A stretch of 64,000 nucleotides of DNA, from positions 16,719,513 to 16,783,512 of the forward strand of contig CM067315.1 of NCBI GenBank assembly GCA_034231615.1, given 5' to 3'. A model generated the notes under the pieces. That model was not told the origin of the DNA. It was given only the letters and a program-made list of their open reading frames with translations, and did not search any database. This DNA comes from Meghimatium bilineatum. Taxonomy: Eukaryota; Mollusca; Gastropoda; Stylommatophora; Philomycidae. Shown piece by piece: positions 47,485-58,597 of this stretch (positions within the stretch are counted from its first letter, which is position 1; each line of letters starts with the position of its first letter). Made by a program: the position numbers and the translations under genes.

Positions 47485-50400
47485 TTTCATCTCTATCATA
47501 TGTAAGCGTTGTGATATGAAGTATATTGGTGAGACTGGTAGACGTTTAGCTGATAGATTCGCCGAACATTTGAGAGATATCACGAATCATCGTGACTCCC
47601 CAGTGGCTAATCATTTTAACAGCCCGTCACATCATGGTAGCTCTGATGTTTCTGTAACCGGTTTGTTACGTTGTTATACCGGTGACCGGCAACGTCAGTC
47701 CTTGAAATATCGTCTCATTTGTCATATGGGAGTCTTGCAACTACACGGAATGAACATTAATCACCGTTTTGTTTGAGTTACCCACCTTTTCTTTATACCC
47801 TCTACTCCCGTATTGCACTGTTTCTTGTAATTATTTGTCTTTGTACACTTTCGTGAATAATTATTATTTTTGTGTTTGCCGTTCTTCTATATAATTCCTT
47901 TATGTCTTCTTTCGTTTGTGTATGTCAATATGTGATTATTTTGTACTCTGCCATTTTGTTATTGTTAAATCATTTACATATTTAGATTTTGATTTCCTCG
48001 TTTTTATTGCAGTTGTCTCTTCGATGGGTGCCCACACATGTATAGTTATTTGTATATGCATTTCGTTTTACATGGTTCTATGTATCCACACAATTACTTT
48101 GGGCCACACATTTGCATGTATACATATGCAGTTGTTATAGCATTATCTTTATGTGAACGAACGTTTATATTTACATTAATATATGTATATGTTTCTATGT
48201 GTACGAATGTTCATGTTATTATTTATGTGAGAAAGTGTTTATGTGCATAAATGCATAACAGCAGACATAATAAAAACTCTAAATGAATTTGGTGTAGATA
48301 CTATCACAGAAATATGCAATGACATATACGAAACAGGACATATACCTAAAGACCTAACATCATCAATATTCATACCACTACCTAAGAAGCCCAGGGCTGT
48401 GGACTGTACAGAATATAGAACAATAAGTCTAATGAGCCATCTAACTAAAATACTACTCAAGATAATACATGAAAGAATTAGGAACAAGATAGACATGGAG
48501 GTCGGTGAAGAACAATTCGGTTTTAGGAAAAACAAAGGAACCAGAGAAGCTATACTGAGTATCCGGCTAGTGATAGATAAATATATAGAAGTCCAAAAAA
48601 GTATCTATATTTGCTTCATAGACTACAGCAAGGCCTTTGACAGAGTCCAACATGAAAAATTAATCAAATGTCTTCAAGAAATAGGCATAGATGGAAAAGA
48701 CATCAGGCTGATTAGAAATATATATTGGGAACAAACTGCATCAATAAGGTGTGAAAACAGCTACTCACCGTACATAGAAATAAGAAGAGGGGTAAGACAA
48801 GGATGCATTTTATCACCAAGCCTATTTAATATCTACACAGAGAATATCTTTAAAAATATAGAAGAAATACCAGGACTCAAGATCAATGGGAAAATAATAA
48901 ACAACATTAGATATGCAGATGACACTGTTCTTTCAGCAGAAAGTGAACATGAACTACAAAGACTAATAGATCAAGTCAATAAATCAAGTAATGAATATGG
49001 ACTGGATATAAACATTCAAAAAACAAAAACCATGATAATCAGCAAAAACACAGAAGAACAGGAGGTAAACATAAACATACAGGGAGAGAAACTACAACAA
49101 GTAAAACAGTATCAATATCTTGGACACATAGTCACAAATGATGGCAGATGTGAAACAGAAGTTAAAAGGAGAATAGGAATGGCTAAAAGTACCTTCAATG
49201 ACATGAGGAAATTATTAATATCTAAACAAATTACAAACAAGTTAAAAATGAGAATTATAAAATGCTACATCTATTCCATATTAATGTATGGCTCAGAAAC
49301 ATGGACACTAAATAAACAATTAGAAGACAAAATTGATGCCTTTGAGATGTGGGTATATAGAAGAATAAGGAGAACATCATGGAAAGAGAAGAAAACAAAT
49401 AAAGAGGTGCTAAAAACACTTAATATGAAGAAAGAACTACTAAGAGAAATACAGATCAGGCAAATAAAATACTTTGGACACATTAAAAGACATGACACCC
49501 TATTGAAGACCTTACTTGAGGGTAAAGTCAAAGGGAAGCGAGCAAGAGGTAGGCAGAGATACAAGTGGGAGAGTAACATTACACGATGGGCAGGTTACAG
49601 TCTAGCAGAGTGCACCACCAAGACAAGAGACAGGAGATGTTGGAGATACGTTGCAGCCAACCTTCGTTGCGGAGACGGCACTTGATGATGATGATGATAC
49701 ATATATATTTGTATATTTATGTGAGCGCTTTTTTATGTTAATGCACGTATCTCCATTCTGTGTCAATGTGTATACCTATTCTGGTGTGAGCCCTTTCCTG
49801 TGTGTGGGTACATTTACATGCCTGTGCATTTTGTGTGGGTATCCTTCACACATCTGTGTCCATCTTGTTATGTGTTTATTTCTTGACTCTTGGTGTGTGT
49901 TTACATTTCTATGTTTGTTTAGGATTGGTTTTATATATATGTTTATGTCTATATTTGGTTTCACATTCATTCCATGCGTTTTCAAATGTTGATTCTTCTT
50001 CTATCCTTCCTTCCCCAAACCCACTCATCCACCACCACACAACCTCATCATTACTCATCTATCATTGTCATATGCCATTCTTTTCTCGTAGGTGACCATG
50101 GTTCTCTGTTCACAGTATTGTTATCAGGATCGTTGTTTCCAAGCCTTGCTAGGTTGTCACATGAATATTTTCTCACGTCCCCATCTGTCTCTGTTCCCTT
50201 CAGTCGTGCCTGTTGTGACTATGTTCTTAAAACCTGCCTGTCTGATAGAGTGACAAAAGGGGTATTTTTCTTATCTTTTTCTTTTATTATTCTTGCACTC
50301 ATCTATAGTGTCTCTAATTTCCCACTTTCGGTTTGTTTATAATGAATGCACGCATTTTCACTTTTACTAGATGCGTTGCCATCCCTGCGCTATTATGGAG

Positions 50401-50540
50401 ACGGGGCTTGATGAAATATAGACATTATTTTGTTTTTTATTTTGTCGTTATCTGTTGTTTGTCTCTTGAAAAAGGTTCAATTTGAGCCGAATTGTCCTGT
50501 TTAGTTTTATTGTATGTTTTTTTTTAAATATATTTTTATT
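47485..50540 (+). mobile_element. Penelope-like element: GIY-YIG domain and 3' region, split by LINE-A
   Basis: An open frame (to 47776) reads CKRCDMKYIGETGRRLADRF, AEHLRDITNHRDSPVANHFN and GMNINHRFV before a stop: the GIY-YIG endonuclease of Penelope-like elements with its CKRC knuckle. T-rich 3' sequence follows. It is interrupted by LINE-A at 48232-49713 and appears to end near 50480-50530 with TCTTGAAAAAGGTTCAATTT, like the end of the 29655-31305 element. The RT part is missing. The extent of the 3' region is inferred. Confidence 0.65.
48232..49713 (+). mobile_element. LINE-A: youngest RTE-like LINE, open RT frame of 480 codons
   Basis: The frame 48243-49685 is open. It reads HIPKDLTSSIFIPLPKKPRA and EEQFGFRKNKGTREAI, then CFIDYSKAFDRVQHEKL (RT motif A), RRGVRQGCILSPSLFNIY, and NNIRYADDTVLSAESEHELQ (catalytic YADD intact). 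The thumb YQYLGHIVTNDGRCETEVKR, SILMYGSETWTLNKQ, YFGHIKRHDTLLKTLLEGKV and ANLRCGDGT follow. GATGATGATGATGAT then forms the tail. The endonuclease is missing (5' truncated). TATTTATGTGAG at 48220-48231 and 49714-49725 may be the target duplication, though 15 bases separate the tail from the right copy. Sense orientation relative to PDE4. Confidence 0.9.
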
Positions 50541-50633
50541 AATAGGCTAGGTAAGTGTTTTAGTAACCTGTTTACTTCATTTTGCGTTACTATTTGTTCA
50601 TTAGGTTACTGCGGCACCATCCACTTTGTCGGA

Positions 50634-50831
50634 CACCCTCTGACCATTTGGTTATTTATATCTATCAACCCAGCACTTTTTGGCTTTAGTGATTTTCGAG
50701 GCAAGATAAATACGTTCAGTAGTTTGCCAGTGCTTTCTGAACAGTCCGGATGTACAAATGCCTATGGAAGGGATCGAACTCGGTACCTTGGCCGTCACAG
50801 AATCCATGTACCACACCGCCACAGAGCCGGA

Positions 50832-50833
<2 letters not shown>
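50634..50833 (-). mobile_element. tRNA-derived SINE
   Basis: The minus strand begins TCCGGCTCTGTGGCGGTGTG (A box TGGCGGTGTGG), with GTACCGAGTTCGATCCCTTC (B box GTTCGATCC) about 45 bases later. Then come CATCCGGACTGTTCAGAAAG and GCAAACTACTGAAC, ending AGTGCTGGGTTGATAG. Other copies: 51275-51410 and 59470-59672. Confidence 0.75.
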
Positions 50834-50834
<1 letters not shown>

Positions 50835-50873
<39 letters not shown>

Positions 50874-51000
50874 TGCGTGCGTGTCTGTGTGTGTGTGTGT
50901 GTTTCTGTGTGTGTGTCTGTGTCTGTCTGTCTGTCTGTACTGTTATGTATCTATCTATCCATATGTCTGTCTGCCTGTCTGTCTATCCTTATCTATATAC
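50835..51000. repeat. Compound (TA)n(TG)n(TCTG)n microsatellite
   Basis: TA run to 50864, then GTGT/GCGT, then TCTG and ATCT tetranucleotides. It starts exactly at the 5' border of the SINE. Confidence 0.95.
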
Positions 51001-51270
51001 CGACTGTGTTTTCAGAACTAAAATTCATTGATAGCTTCAAGCCGAGCACCAGACTACTGTTAAGTATTCAGATGTTTAACAAAACAGACAAACCTCATGC
51101 TGTGTTTCTGTCTTCACAGTTGTCCCCCAGAGACGTTATGCAACTGTCGGAAACATTTGAATGTCTAAGAATAGAATGCATACAACAATCGATATCATGC
51201 TGTGCCCGAATAAAGGCACTGAGATTAAGTTATGAAATCAGAGATTAAAAAGTAGAAGCAATATCTATTT
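51001..51270. other. Unassigned block with a moderate open frame
   Basis: Part of a 244-codon + frame (50514-51248) whose first half is SINE and microsatellite read-through. The last 80 codons (SELKFIDSFKPSTRLLLSIQ onward) are unrecognised. Confidence 0.3.
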
Positions 51271-51274
51271 CAGG

Positions 51275-51410
51275 CGGTATACATCAACCCAGCATATTTT
51301 GGCTGTAGTAATTTTTCCAGTATTTAGGTCAGTAGTTTGCCATTGCTTTCTGAAGGTTCGGATAAACAATACGAACCTTTGCCACCACAGATGCGCCCTG
51401 ACCTCGCGGC
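51275..51410 (-). mobile_element. tRNA-derived SINE, 3' part
   Basis: The + strand reads ATCAACCCAGCATATTTTGG, CAGTAGTTTGCCATTGCTTT and GAAGGTTCGGAT, then a decayed head region. Same family as 50634-50833. Confidence 0.65.
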
Positions 51411-51729
51411 CATACCAAAGTTCTATTGGTATGTTACTCCCCTACATATATATTTTGACATACTTTTTTCTCACCTGCAGCGTAGCTTCACCTTACTCGG
51501 GAATAAACAAGGAAATGTTAGACAGAAACTTTCCCAAATCTTGCTTTGTTTATAATAATGACTTTTCATTATAGTAAAATGTTGAAAAAGGGTAGAGAAT
51601 TGACTTCTGTGTACCTTGGTTATTCCGAATGTACTCCGTCCTTCTGAAACAAACGGCTCGTTGCTTGTCGAGAGTATCACTCGAACCACGTAACTCTAAC
51701 TTCAAACAAAAATAACGACTACTCTCCGA
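51411..51729. other. No gene recognised
   Basis: Nothing assigned. Confidence 0.35.
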
Positions 51730-52010
51730 GTAGCTTGTATAAAATACATAGAAAGGCAGCAGATCAAGTGGTTTGGCCACATTATGAGAATGCATCACGA
51801 CACGTTGCTCATACAGTCATATAACCCAAATGAGATCAGGGTCCAAAGCCAGAGAAAGACCACGAAAAAGATGGATAGAAAATGTCAGGAAATTCTTGAA
51901 CAAACACGGTCATATCACAGCCGAGGCCAAGCATCTGGCCTTGGAACACAAGCTCAAGCTGTCACTCCCTACGCTTAACGGCAAGATTGGATAACAAACC
52001 ACATGGAGAT
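51730..52010 (+). mobile_element. LINE fragment, C-terminal tail
   Basis: Reads IERQQIKWFGHIMRMHHDTL, then RARERPRKRWIENVRKFLNK-like bases in another frame, ITAEAKHLALEHKLKLSLPT and LNGKIG: the tail of an RTE-like LINE. Confidence 0.75.
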
Positions 52011-52254
52011 AGACAACAGACAATACTCTTCGAAAAACTCAATTTTCTAAACACGACGTCACGAGGTGGATTCCAACCTGCATTCTTGAGCCAGGCATTA
52101 TATAGTCAACTTTGAGAATCACCTATCCAATTGACGGATTCAAACCACGGTAAAGGCAGGATTTTTATCTTTGGAGTGTAAAATTAATAATGCTTTCTTT
52201 ACTCGTCGTGACGATCACTATTGGTAAGCATCTTCACTGCAGCAGCCACACGTT

Positions 52255-52412
52255 AATCGGACTTCACTACAACAACCTGTTAAGCAAACTTCACTACAGC
52301 ATCCTGTTAAGCAAACTATACTACAGCATCCTGTTAAGCAAACTTTACTACAGCATCCTGTTAAGCAAACTTTACTACAGCATCCTGTTAAGCAAACTTT
52401 ACTACAGCAACT
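52255..52412. repeat. 27-bp minisatellite, about 5.5 copies
   Basis: Unit CTTTACTACAGCATCCTGTT followed by AAGCAAA. Period divisible by 3, hence peptide-repeat open frames on both strands. Confidence 0.95.
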
Positions 52413-52564
52413 GTTACGCCCTTCCTGCAATAATTTTCACTGTAGAATGACATACTTTTTTAACACTCAGGTCAGGCTAATGAATCGCTAATGAGATTGT
52501 GGATCTCTGTGATGGAGTTATTAAACGCAATTGCCTTGTGTACGCCAGGATATTGGTTCGAGAT

Positions 52565-52800
52565 TATACCACAATTTCCTATTCACAAGTGTATTTATTA
52601 TACCACAATGTCCTATTCACAAGTGTATTTATTATACCACAATGTCCTATTCACAAGTGTATTTATTATACCACAATTTCCTATGTACAAGTGTATTTAT
52701 TATACCACAATTTCCTATTCACAAGTGTATTTATTATACCACAATTTCCTATTCACAAGTGTATTTATTATACCACAATTTCCTATGCACAAGTGTATTT
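52565..52800. repeat. 35-bp minisatellite, about 6.7 copies
   Basis: Unit TTCACAAGTGTATTTATTAT followed by ACCACAATTTCCTAT; nearly identical copies, open in three frames. Confidence 0.95.
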
Positions 52801-52884
52801 TTGTGAAGTTAAAATATTTGGAGAGGTGGTAAACATAATATATAATATTATATTGTATACTATAATATTGTATATAATATAATT

Positions 52885-52965
52885 TGACATATTCAAGCAG
52901 GAGATGGTCCCTGAATTCTTGACATTTGTTGACGGAGAGGGGAGGGGTTAAAAGTTGACAAAACA
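52885..52965. repeat. Fragment of the GGGCTGTCCATAA MITE family
   Basis: GAATTCTTGACATTTGTTGA and GGGGAGGGGTTAAAAGTTGACA resemble the interior of 24648-24953 and 38415-38768. Only one end region is present. Confidence 0.45.
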
Positions 52966-53042
52966 ATATTTAGCTAAGGGAGACGGAATAGATAGTACTA
53001 TGAAGTAAATGTATTGGTCCTATCAAGCCGCCCACGCGAGAA

Positions 53043-53142
53043 NNNNNNNNNNNNNNNNNNNNNNNNNNNNNNNNNNNNNNNNNNNNNNNNNNNNNNNNNN
53101 NNNNNNNNNNNNNNNNNNNNNNNNNNNNNNNNNNNNNNNNNN
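53043..53142. other. Assembly gap of exactly 100 N
   Basis: A round-number gap of unknown true size, bordered on the right by (TA)n, which probably caused the break. Confidence 0.99.

Positions 53143-53231
<89 letters not shown>
53143..53231. repeat. (TA)n microsatellite next to the gap
   Basis: 89 bp of TA visible; true length unknown because it runs into the gap. Confidence 0.95.
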
Positions 53232-53233
<2 letters not shown>

Positions 53234-53599
53234 CACAGTGTATTTAATGCAATCTAAAATGTTGTTTTTGAATTTTAGTCATGATGTTTCTATACTATCT
53301 TCTAGTATATAGATTTTTGCTAAAGCTGACATGATGTGTTTGTGTTTATTTGTGTTTCCTACGAGCGACACAATGTTATAAATGTCAAGGTCATTCTCAA
53401 CTCCTCAGTAACTACAGACCCACCGTCCTGTAATCGTATACTTGTGGAAAACAACATATAACAAGAAACATAGAAAAGAAATGAAAACAAAAACAACTGA
53501 CACAAGAAAATTGAACGACTCAGAAACATGGTGTTTTCATCATCATACCATCACTATGCTACAATGTCAAATCTCTATTAGTAGTGAAAATATAGTAGT
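53232..53599. other. No gene recognised
   Basis: Nothing assigned. Confidence 0.35.
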
Positions 53600-54275
53600 A
53601 GGCTACTCAAAATAAGTAACACCATATCCAGAGAACACTTACAACAAAAGACAAAAGAAATTTGTTACCGCAGAAATGACTTGTCTAAATAGAATTCTCG
53701 GAGTAACAATAACAAACAGTCATGGATACCTTACAAGAAGGTCGAACATGACAATGTACATATTCAGAGAATGGTAGAAATGGGAGTGACTAGAGGTGAT
53801 GGGAGAAAGTGATCCCTCTCCGGAAAGATCAGAAGAACGTGTAAGCAGCAACTGACTGGGACAGAGAGCTTATACACTTTTAGATGTCTGACGGAACGGC
53901 AAGCAGAGCATATATGGGAATGCCCCCAGTGCTGTGCCGCTTGTTTCTAATCATGAATCAAGACAGAATCAAAGTTAAAACATCAGAAGACTAACAAACA
54001 CAATGCCAATCATGGATTACATCAGAAGACAACAGATTAAGTGGTTCCCACATGTTTCCAGACTAACATCAGATAGTGCCCCTAAAAAAGCATTGATATG
54101 CAGACACCATGGATGCAAGGCCAGTGACAGACCATGCAAAAGATGGATCACCGAATAACAGAATCAACGAAAACAAACATATACAATGAAAACATACACA
54201 AAAATGCCATCTCCAGAGAACACTTCTTTACCCCGGACACTGCAAGGCATAAAGGGGTAAAACGCGAAAAGATAG
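53600..54275 (+). mobile_element. RTE-like LINE fragment, decayed C-terminal tail
   Basis: KRQKKFVTAEMTCLNRILGV, a rearranged centre with AEHIWECPQCCAACF-like bases (53895-53950), then MDYIRRQQIKWFPHVSRLTS and RPCKRWITE. Family of 2186-2945. The centre may be a piece of the LINE type at 32185-32395. Confidence 0.65.
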
Positions 54276-54296
54276 AAATGAGTTTCTTCCTGTCTG

Positions 54297-54985
54297 TCAT
54301 GTCAGTATGAAATCTATCTGAACAGATTGATCCGGATTGTCCCATTTATACCATGTATGTAGTTTACTTCTTGTATGCTGATAGAAACTGTTGGTGATGT
54401 AAAGTCTGTGTTCTGCACAGATCTCTAATGTGTATTGTTGTCCATTGTAATTGCAATCTCTCTTGTTATCTGTAAATGGGCCTGGCTGGTTTTCTAATGG
54501 TGTTCGTCTCTGTCTTACATGACAGTTCAGACATGACCTACCCCGGTAAAGACCAACCAACAGAATTAATTAGTGCTTCATTCGTTAATTTGTGTATCAT
54601 TGATGGGAATTCGCTTGGTCAATATTTATATACTTATAGACGCATGCTAAACATATTCACGGCGACTCCAAGTATATAAACAGTGACCAACCGAAAACCA
54701 AACAATAATTAAAAACGTAACGAATGAGGTCCTAATTAATTCTGTTGGAAGTTCTTATATAAAGCTGACTGTCTCGGTTGAGGTATCCAATTACAAATAG
54801 ATCGTTTTGATTCGGAAGTTGTCCGATGACATTTGATATCAAGTCAAAATATTGGTCTTGTGTTCTGTGGTGTATCCAGCGTTTGTGAATGAGTATGTTT
54901 GAACGAGAGTCGTATTTTTAATATTTCCTCGAAGTTGCATGACTATTATCCTTACTGATATGAATTATATTTGGTTTATGATTTT
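54297..54985 (-). mobile_element. LINE endonuclease-domain fragment split by a fold-back element
   Basis: Minus strand: DLISNVIGQLPNQNDLFVIG (54780-54900), then the fold-back element. It resumes with PLENQPGPFTDNKRDCNYNG, LEICAEHRLYITNSFYQHTR and LHTWYKWDNPDQSVQIDFIL (the HTW...QIDFIL end of an AP-type endonuclease). The GDxN motif is decayed to GYLN. Confidence 0.75.
54543..54765. mobile_element. Palindromic fold-back element (MITE-like)
   Basis: The left arm CCAACAGAATTAATTAG...CATTCGTTA...TTGGTCA-TATTTATATACTT is the inverse of the right arm CAAGTATATAAACAGTGACC...AACGAATG...CTAATTAATTCTGTTGGAAG. Arms are about 95 bp. Same family as 63150-63372 and, more distantly, 62917-63116. Confidence 0.8.
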
Positions 54986-55033
54986 GGCGGTTTCTGGATC
55001 GAGAATGAATCCTACTCCGTGTTTAGCTTTGTC

Positions 55034-55340
55034 CCTCTTCTTCTTCTTCTTCTTCCGCGTTCGTTCTCAAACTCCTGCAGATTAGCAGGATGTAGTCTGG
55101 AGAACGGAATGCGTTGTGTCATGGTTTACATAATTGCTGCGATATCTGCGCCTTTCGGCCAGACACATCCGACTTCAGCATGGATTTGGGTCACTGACCC
55201 TATATGGGATGGGACAGCCAACTCCATCACATTACCTCCTTAGTCACCTTTTACGACATGCGTGGAAGGTAAACAGTGTTGCCATTCTTTGCTCCCCTTT
55301 GAGGCCCCGGTAATACAAGGGCGTTTACCCTCTTTAACAC
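55034..55340 (-). repeat. Fam-A dispersed repeat, fullest copy
   Basis: The + strand: (CTT)n at 55038, TTCTCAAACTCCTGCAG, AGCAGGATGTAGTCTGGAG, CGTTGTGTCATGGTTTACA, CGGCCAGACACATCCGACTT, TATATGGGATGGGACAGCC and CACCTTTTACGACATGCG, ending near GGTAATACAAGGGCGTTTAC. The sense strand is probably minus, with a (GAA)n tail. No RNA polymerase III boxes are clear, so it may be a SINE without a tRNA head or a LINE 3' end. Confidence 0.75.
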
Positions 55341-55444
55341 CACTCCATGATATTACATAGTTGTGCGTTTGCTTTGTATTTTTTACCTTTCTTTCTACAA
55401 CCTGCTATTCCCATTTTGGAAATCTTATGTTTAAACATACATTC

Positions 55445-56340
55445 AACTGTGTGTCATATGACTTATTCCCTCCAGAACGTTGTTTTTCCAATGAAGTCCC
55501 TGAAGTCATATGACTGTGTGTCATATGATGTATTCTCTCCAGAACGTTGTTTTTCCAATGAAGTCCCTGAATCCTTCTCGATCTTGGGCCAAGCGGCTTG
55601 CATTTTCCAACGACATATTCATGTTATCTTTAATGTCGTCAGTCTATTCTCTTCTTGGTTTGCCCTTTCTCCTCTCCCAGTCACTCAGCCCTTCATTATT
55701 TGCCATTCTAAACAGCTGTATCTCTTTATATAACCAAATAGGCGTAGTTTTCTTTTTGTTATTGTGTTTAGTAACCAACACTGGAATCTGCAATGTGTTT
55801 ATAATATCTGAGTTTCTCGTCCATGATGTTCTAAATATCCTTCTGTAGCATTTCTTCTCAAAGGCGTTGATCTTCTTTGCCGCTGTTTTACTTAGGGTCC
55901 ATGTTTCACAGCCATATGTTGCAACCGGAAAAAAAATTCTTAGCATTAGCAGTTTCGTTTATATTTTGTTGTTTTTAAATATGTTTTTCAACCGTGTTAT
56001 TTTACAATATGCTATTGCAAATCAAAGAATAGCTTTGAACTGACATAATTGGAGAGATCTAACCTCTGCCCTATGCGCTAACCTCAGCGCAAAAGGAAAA
56101 TTAATGAATGAAATGAATTGCCAATCTCGTCCTTATCTCTGCCATGCAGTCTCTTGCACCGTTGATGTTTGTTCCTAAGTATTCCAATTTATCCGCACAT
56201 TCTATCTCTGTATAGTCTATTCAAATTTTTGGTTATTGTGTTGTAATATCTGTTGACATGACTTTTGTATTTTGCGCGTTTAAATAGCAGTTTCAATTCA
56301 AGTATTTCTGGTAATTCAACTACATGACACGTGCCAAAAA
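55445..56340 (-). mobile_element. LINE-H: RTE-like LINE fragment, interrupted
   Basis: Minus strand from 56330 down: RLYRDRMCGQIGILRNKHQR (decayed YLG region). After an inserted piece come FPVATYGCETWTLSKTAAKK, INAFEKKCYRRIFRTSWTRN, LSDWERRKGKPRREWIDDIK and LAQDREGFRDFI. A 64-bp unit around 55445-55570 (TGTGTCATATGA...GTTTTTCCAATGAAGTCCCT) is duplicated, repeating the DREGFRDF region. Confidence 0.8.
55990..56115 (+). mobile_element. LINE-B 3' end inserted in LINE-H
   Basis: TGGAGAGATCTAACCTCTGCCC with CTATGCGCTAACCTCAGCGC encodes the WRDLTSALCANLSA end of LINE-B, followed by AATTAATGAATGAAATGAA, the family tail. It lies opposite in strand to LINE-H, which continues on both sides. Confidence 0.8.
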
Positions 56341-57040
56341 ATGTCATATTGATTTACACATCAGTTTGTACAACACTGTTTCTGCAACATGGTCTTCTAT
56401 TTACTATAGCACTCAATAAACGCCTACATAAGCGTACAGCCAGTCGTTCATGACCTCACACAACGAACTATCTCATTCAACTTGATATCGATCGACAGTA
56501 CATAGAGGGTCGAATTGTCTCGAGGATCTCTCATTTCCCCCTCATCATTCCAACCTGACCTTCCTACTTGTGCGTATAACTTCAAAACATTGCGAGTATG
56601 CCAAAGGTTACTTGTACTTTAGCTCATACTTAAGGCTTGTTGACTTAATATGTTGTCTCGCAAAAAATACAACAAATCTCTTTCCAAGGATAAGGTGCAT
56701 TTCTCGAAATTAAAACAAAGGGTTAGACGTTTCAAACAAAATAAGTTTTTCGAGCGTGGGATCAAATTCCATATTAGGAAAAAGTATTATAACAAAGTAT
56801 ATTCTAGAACTCTATTAGGAAATATGTCTGATATTTTTTAAGATGATACGAAACTAAAAAGTGAATGAAAGAAAAGAAATACGTGAATTAATCACACGAG
56901 AGAATGTAAGTCGGAGATGAAGATGATGATTATTTGGCATGGTTGGACAAAGATCAAGAGACGATAGAAGATAAAAGAGTGATTGAATTAAATAGGGATA
57001 AAGTTGAAAGAGAGGGTAACATTAGACAGTGATATATAGA
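56341..57040. other. No gene recognised
   Basis: Holds a 63-codon basic open frame (56650-56841) of no known family. Confidence 0.35.
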
Positions 57041-57162
57041 AAGAATAGCAACACTAGGCTACACACTACACATACAAAATACAGTAGTAGGCTATTCACT
57101 ATACGAAACAAATAGTAGGCTTCTCGCTATAGGCTTATGTAAAAAGTAGTAGGCTTCTCATC

Positions 57163-58597
57163 ATCATCAAGTGCCGTCTCCGCCACGAAGGTTGGTTTCA
57201 ACGGATCTCCAACATCCCCTGTCTCTTGTCTTGGTGGTGCACTCTGTTAGACTGTAACCTGTCCATCGTGTGATGTTACTCTCCAACTTGTATCTCTGTC
57301 TATCTCTTGCTCGCTTCCCTTTGACTTTACCCTCAAGTAAGGTCTTCAATAAGGTGTCATGTCTTTTAATGTGTCCAAAATATTTTATTTGCCTGATCTT
57401 TATGTCTCTTAGTAATTCTTTTTTCATATTAAGTGTTTTTTAGAACCTCTTCGTTTTCTTCTCCTCCCATGAGGTTCTCCCTATTTTTCTATATACTCAC
57501 ATCTCAAAGGCATCAATTCTGTCTTCTAACTTTATTTAGTGTCCATGTTTCTGAGACATACATTAATATGGAATAAATGTAGCATTTTATAATTCTAATT
57601 TTTAATTTGTTTGTAATTTGTTTAGATGTTACTATTTTCCTCATGTCATTGAAGGTACTTTTAGCCATTCATATTCTCCTTTTACCTTGTTTCACATCTG
57701 CCATCATTTGTGACTGTGTCCAAGATAATGATAATGTTTTACCTGTTGTAGACGCATGTGGTTGCATCTGTGGGTCTCACCAATGGCCCACTAGACATAC
57801 CATCCATGCAACAGAAAACCTTAGTGGATGACATGCCGTTATATTGAGGTTATCTTCTTATAGAAGCTTCATGGCACGTCATCTATACAATTATGATTTT
57901 GTTTTGTTGTTGAAATGTTTTACATGTTTGCCTGAATATATATGTATTTTTACTCTGTGGTTGGGAGGGAGCCAGAGATGTACTGTGCAGCACTGAGGAG
58001 GAGGAAACTGACATCACTGTTTTTCCTATGGCTGAGGCCCATAGAGGCACAGTGACTCAGGACGTGACAATCCTTTTGACTTGAACATTTGGTTGCATGC
58101 CTGGAGCAATAGAGAAGTTCGGCATAACCAGTAGTCAACTGGTGGCGGGGAATGAGCACAGTGAACCCTATCTTGGCTACAGTGGCTAGGAGCAGTGCAT
58201 AGGTTTAAACCTACCTTCCTGGAGGTGTGATAGTTATTCTCTGGCTCTGTCCCGGGGTGGGCCGAAAATCCACAGACTTCCCAGCAATATAATGCCATCT
58301 AATGGCATTAGGTCAAAGGGCAGGAGCCCATGGACCGCTGGATCAGCAACCAACCAACCAACCAACATGTTGTAGTTTCTCTCCCTGTATGTTTATGTTT
58401 AGCTCATGTTCTTCTGTGTCTTTTGCTGATTATCATGGTTTTTGTTTTTTTTATATTTATATTGTCCATATTCATTGCTTGATTTATTGACTTGATCTAT
58501 TAGTCTTTGTAGTTCATGTTCACTTTCTGCTAAAAGAACAGTGTCATCTACATATCAAAGGTTGTTTATTATTTCCCCATTGATCTTGAGGCTTATC
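57163..58597 (-). mobile_element. LINE-A copy split by Rep-X
   Basis: Minus strand: LKINGEIINNL, YVDDTVLLAESEHELQRLID (catalytic box YADD changed to YVDD) and SSNEYGQ at 58597-58380. After Rep-X come VTNDGRCET, RIIKCYIYSILMYVSETWTL, LRDIKIRQIKYFGHIKRHDT, LTECTTKTRDRGCWRSV and LRGGDGT, with the GATGAT tail at 57160-57172 reversed. Several stops and shifts. Confidence 0.88.
57752..58367 (+). mobile_element. Rep-X: 616-bp retroposon-like copy inside LINE-A, 8-bp target duplication
   Basis: Starts ACGCATGTGGTTGCATCTGT, ends GGATCAGCAACC plus (AACC)n. TGTTGTAG flanks it at 57744-57751 and 58368-58375. The uninterrupted sequence of LINE-A at 49090-49115 (TTGTTGTAGTTTCTCTCC on the reverse strand) is the empty site. 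Collinear with 12239-12823. Confidence 0.92.

Noticed and set aside
50514-51248. 244-codon plus frame as a host gene
   Set aside because: Composed of Penelope 3' sequence, a SINE read backwards, and a (TA)(TG)(TCTG) microsatellite; only the last 80 codons are unexplained.
52190-52882. Overlapping repeat-peptide frames at two arrays
   Set aside because: 27-bp and 35-bp minisatellites; frames are open because the units lack stops.
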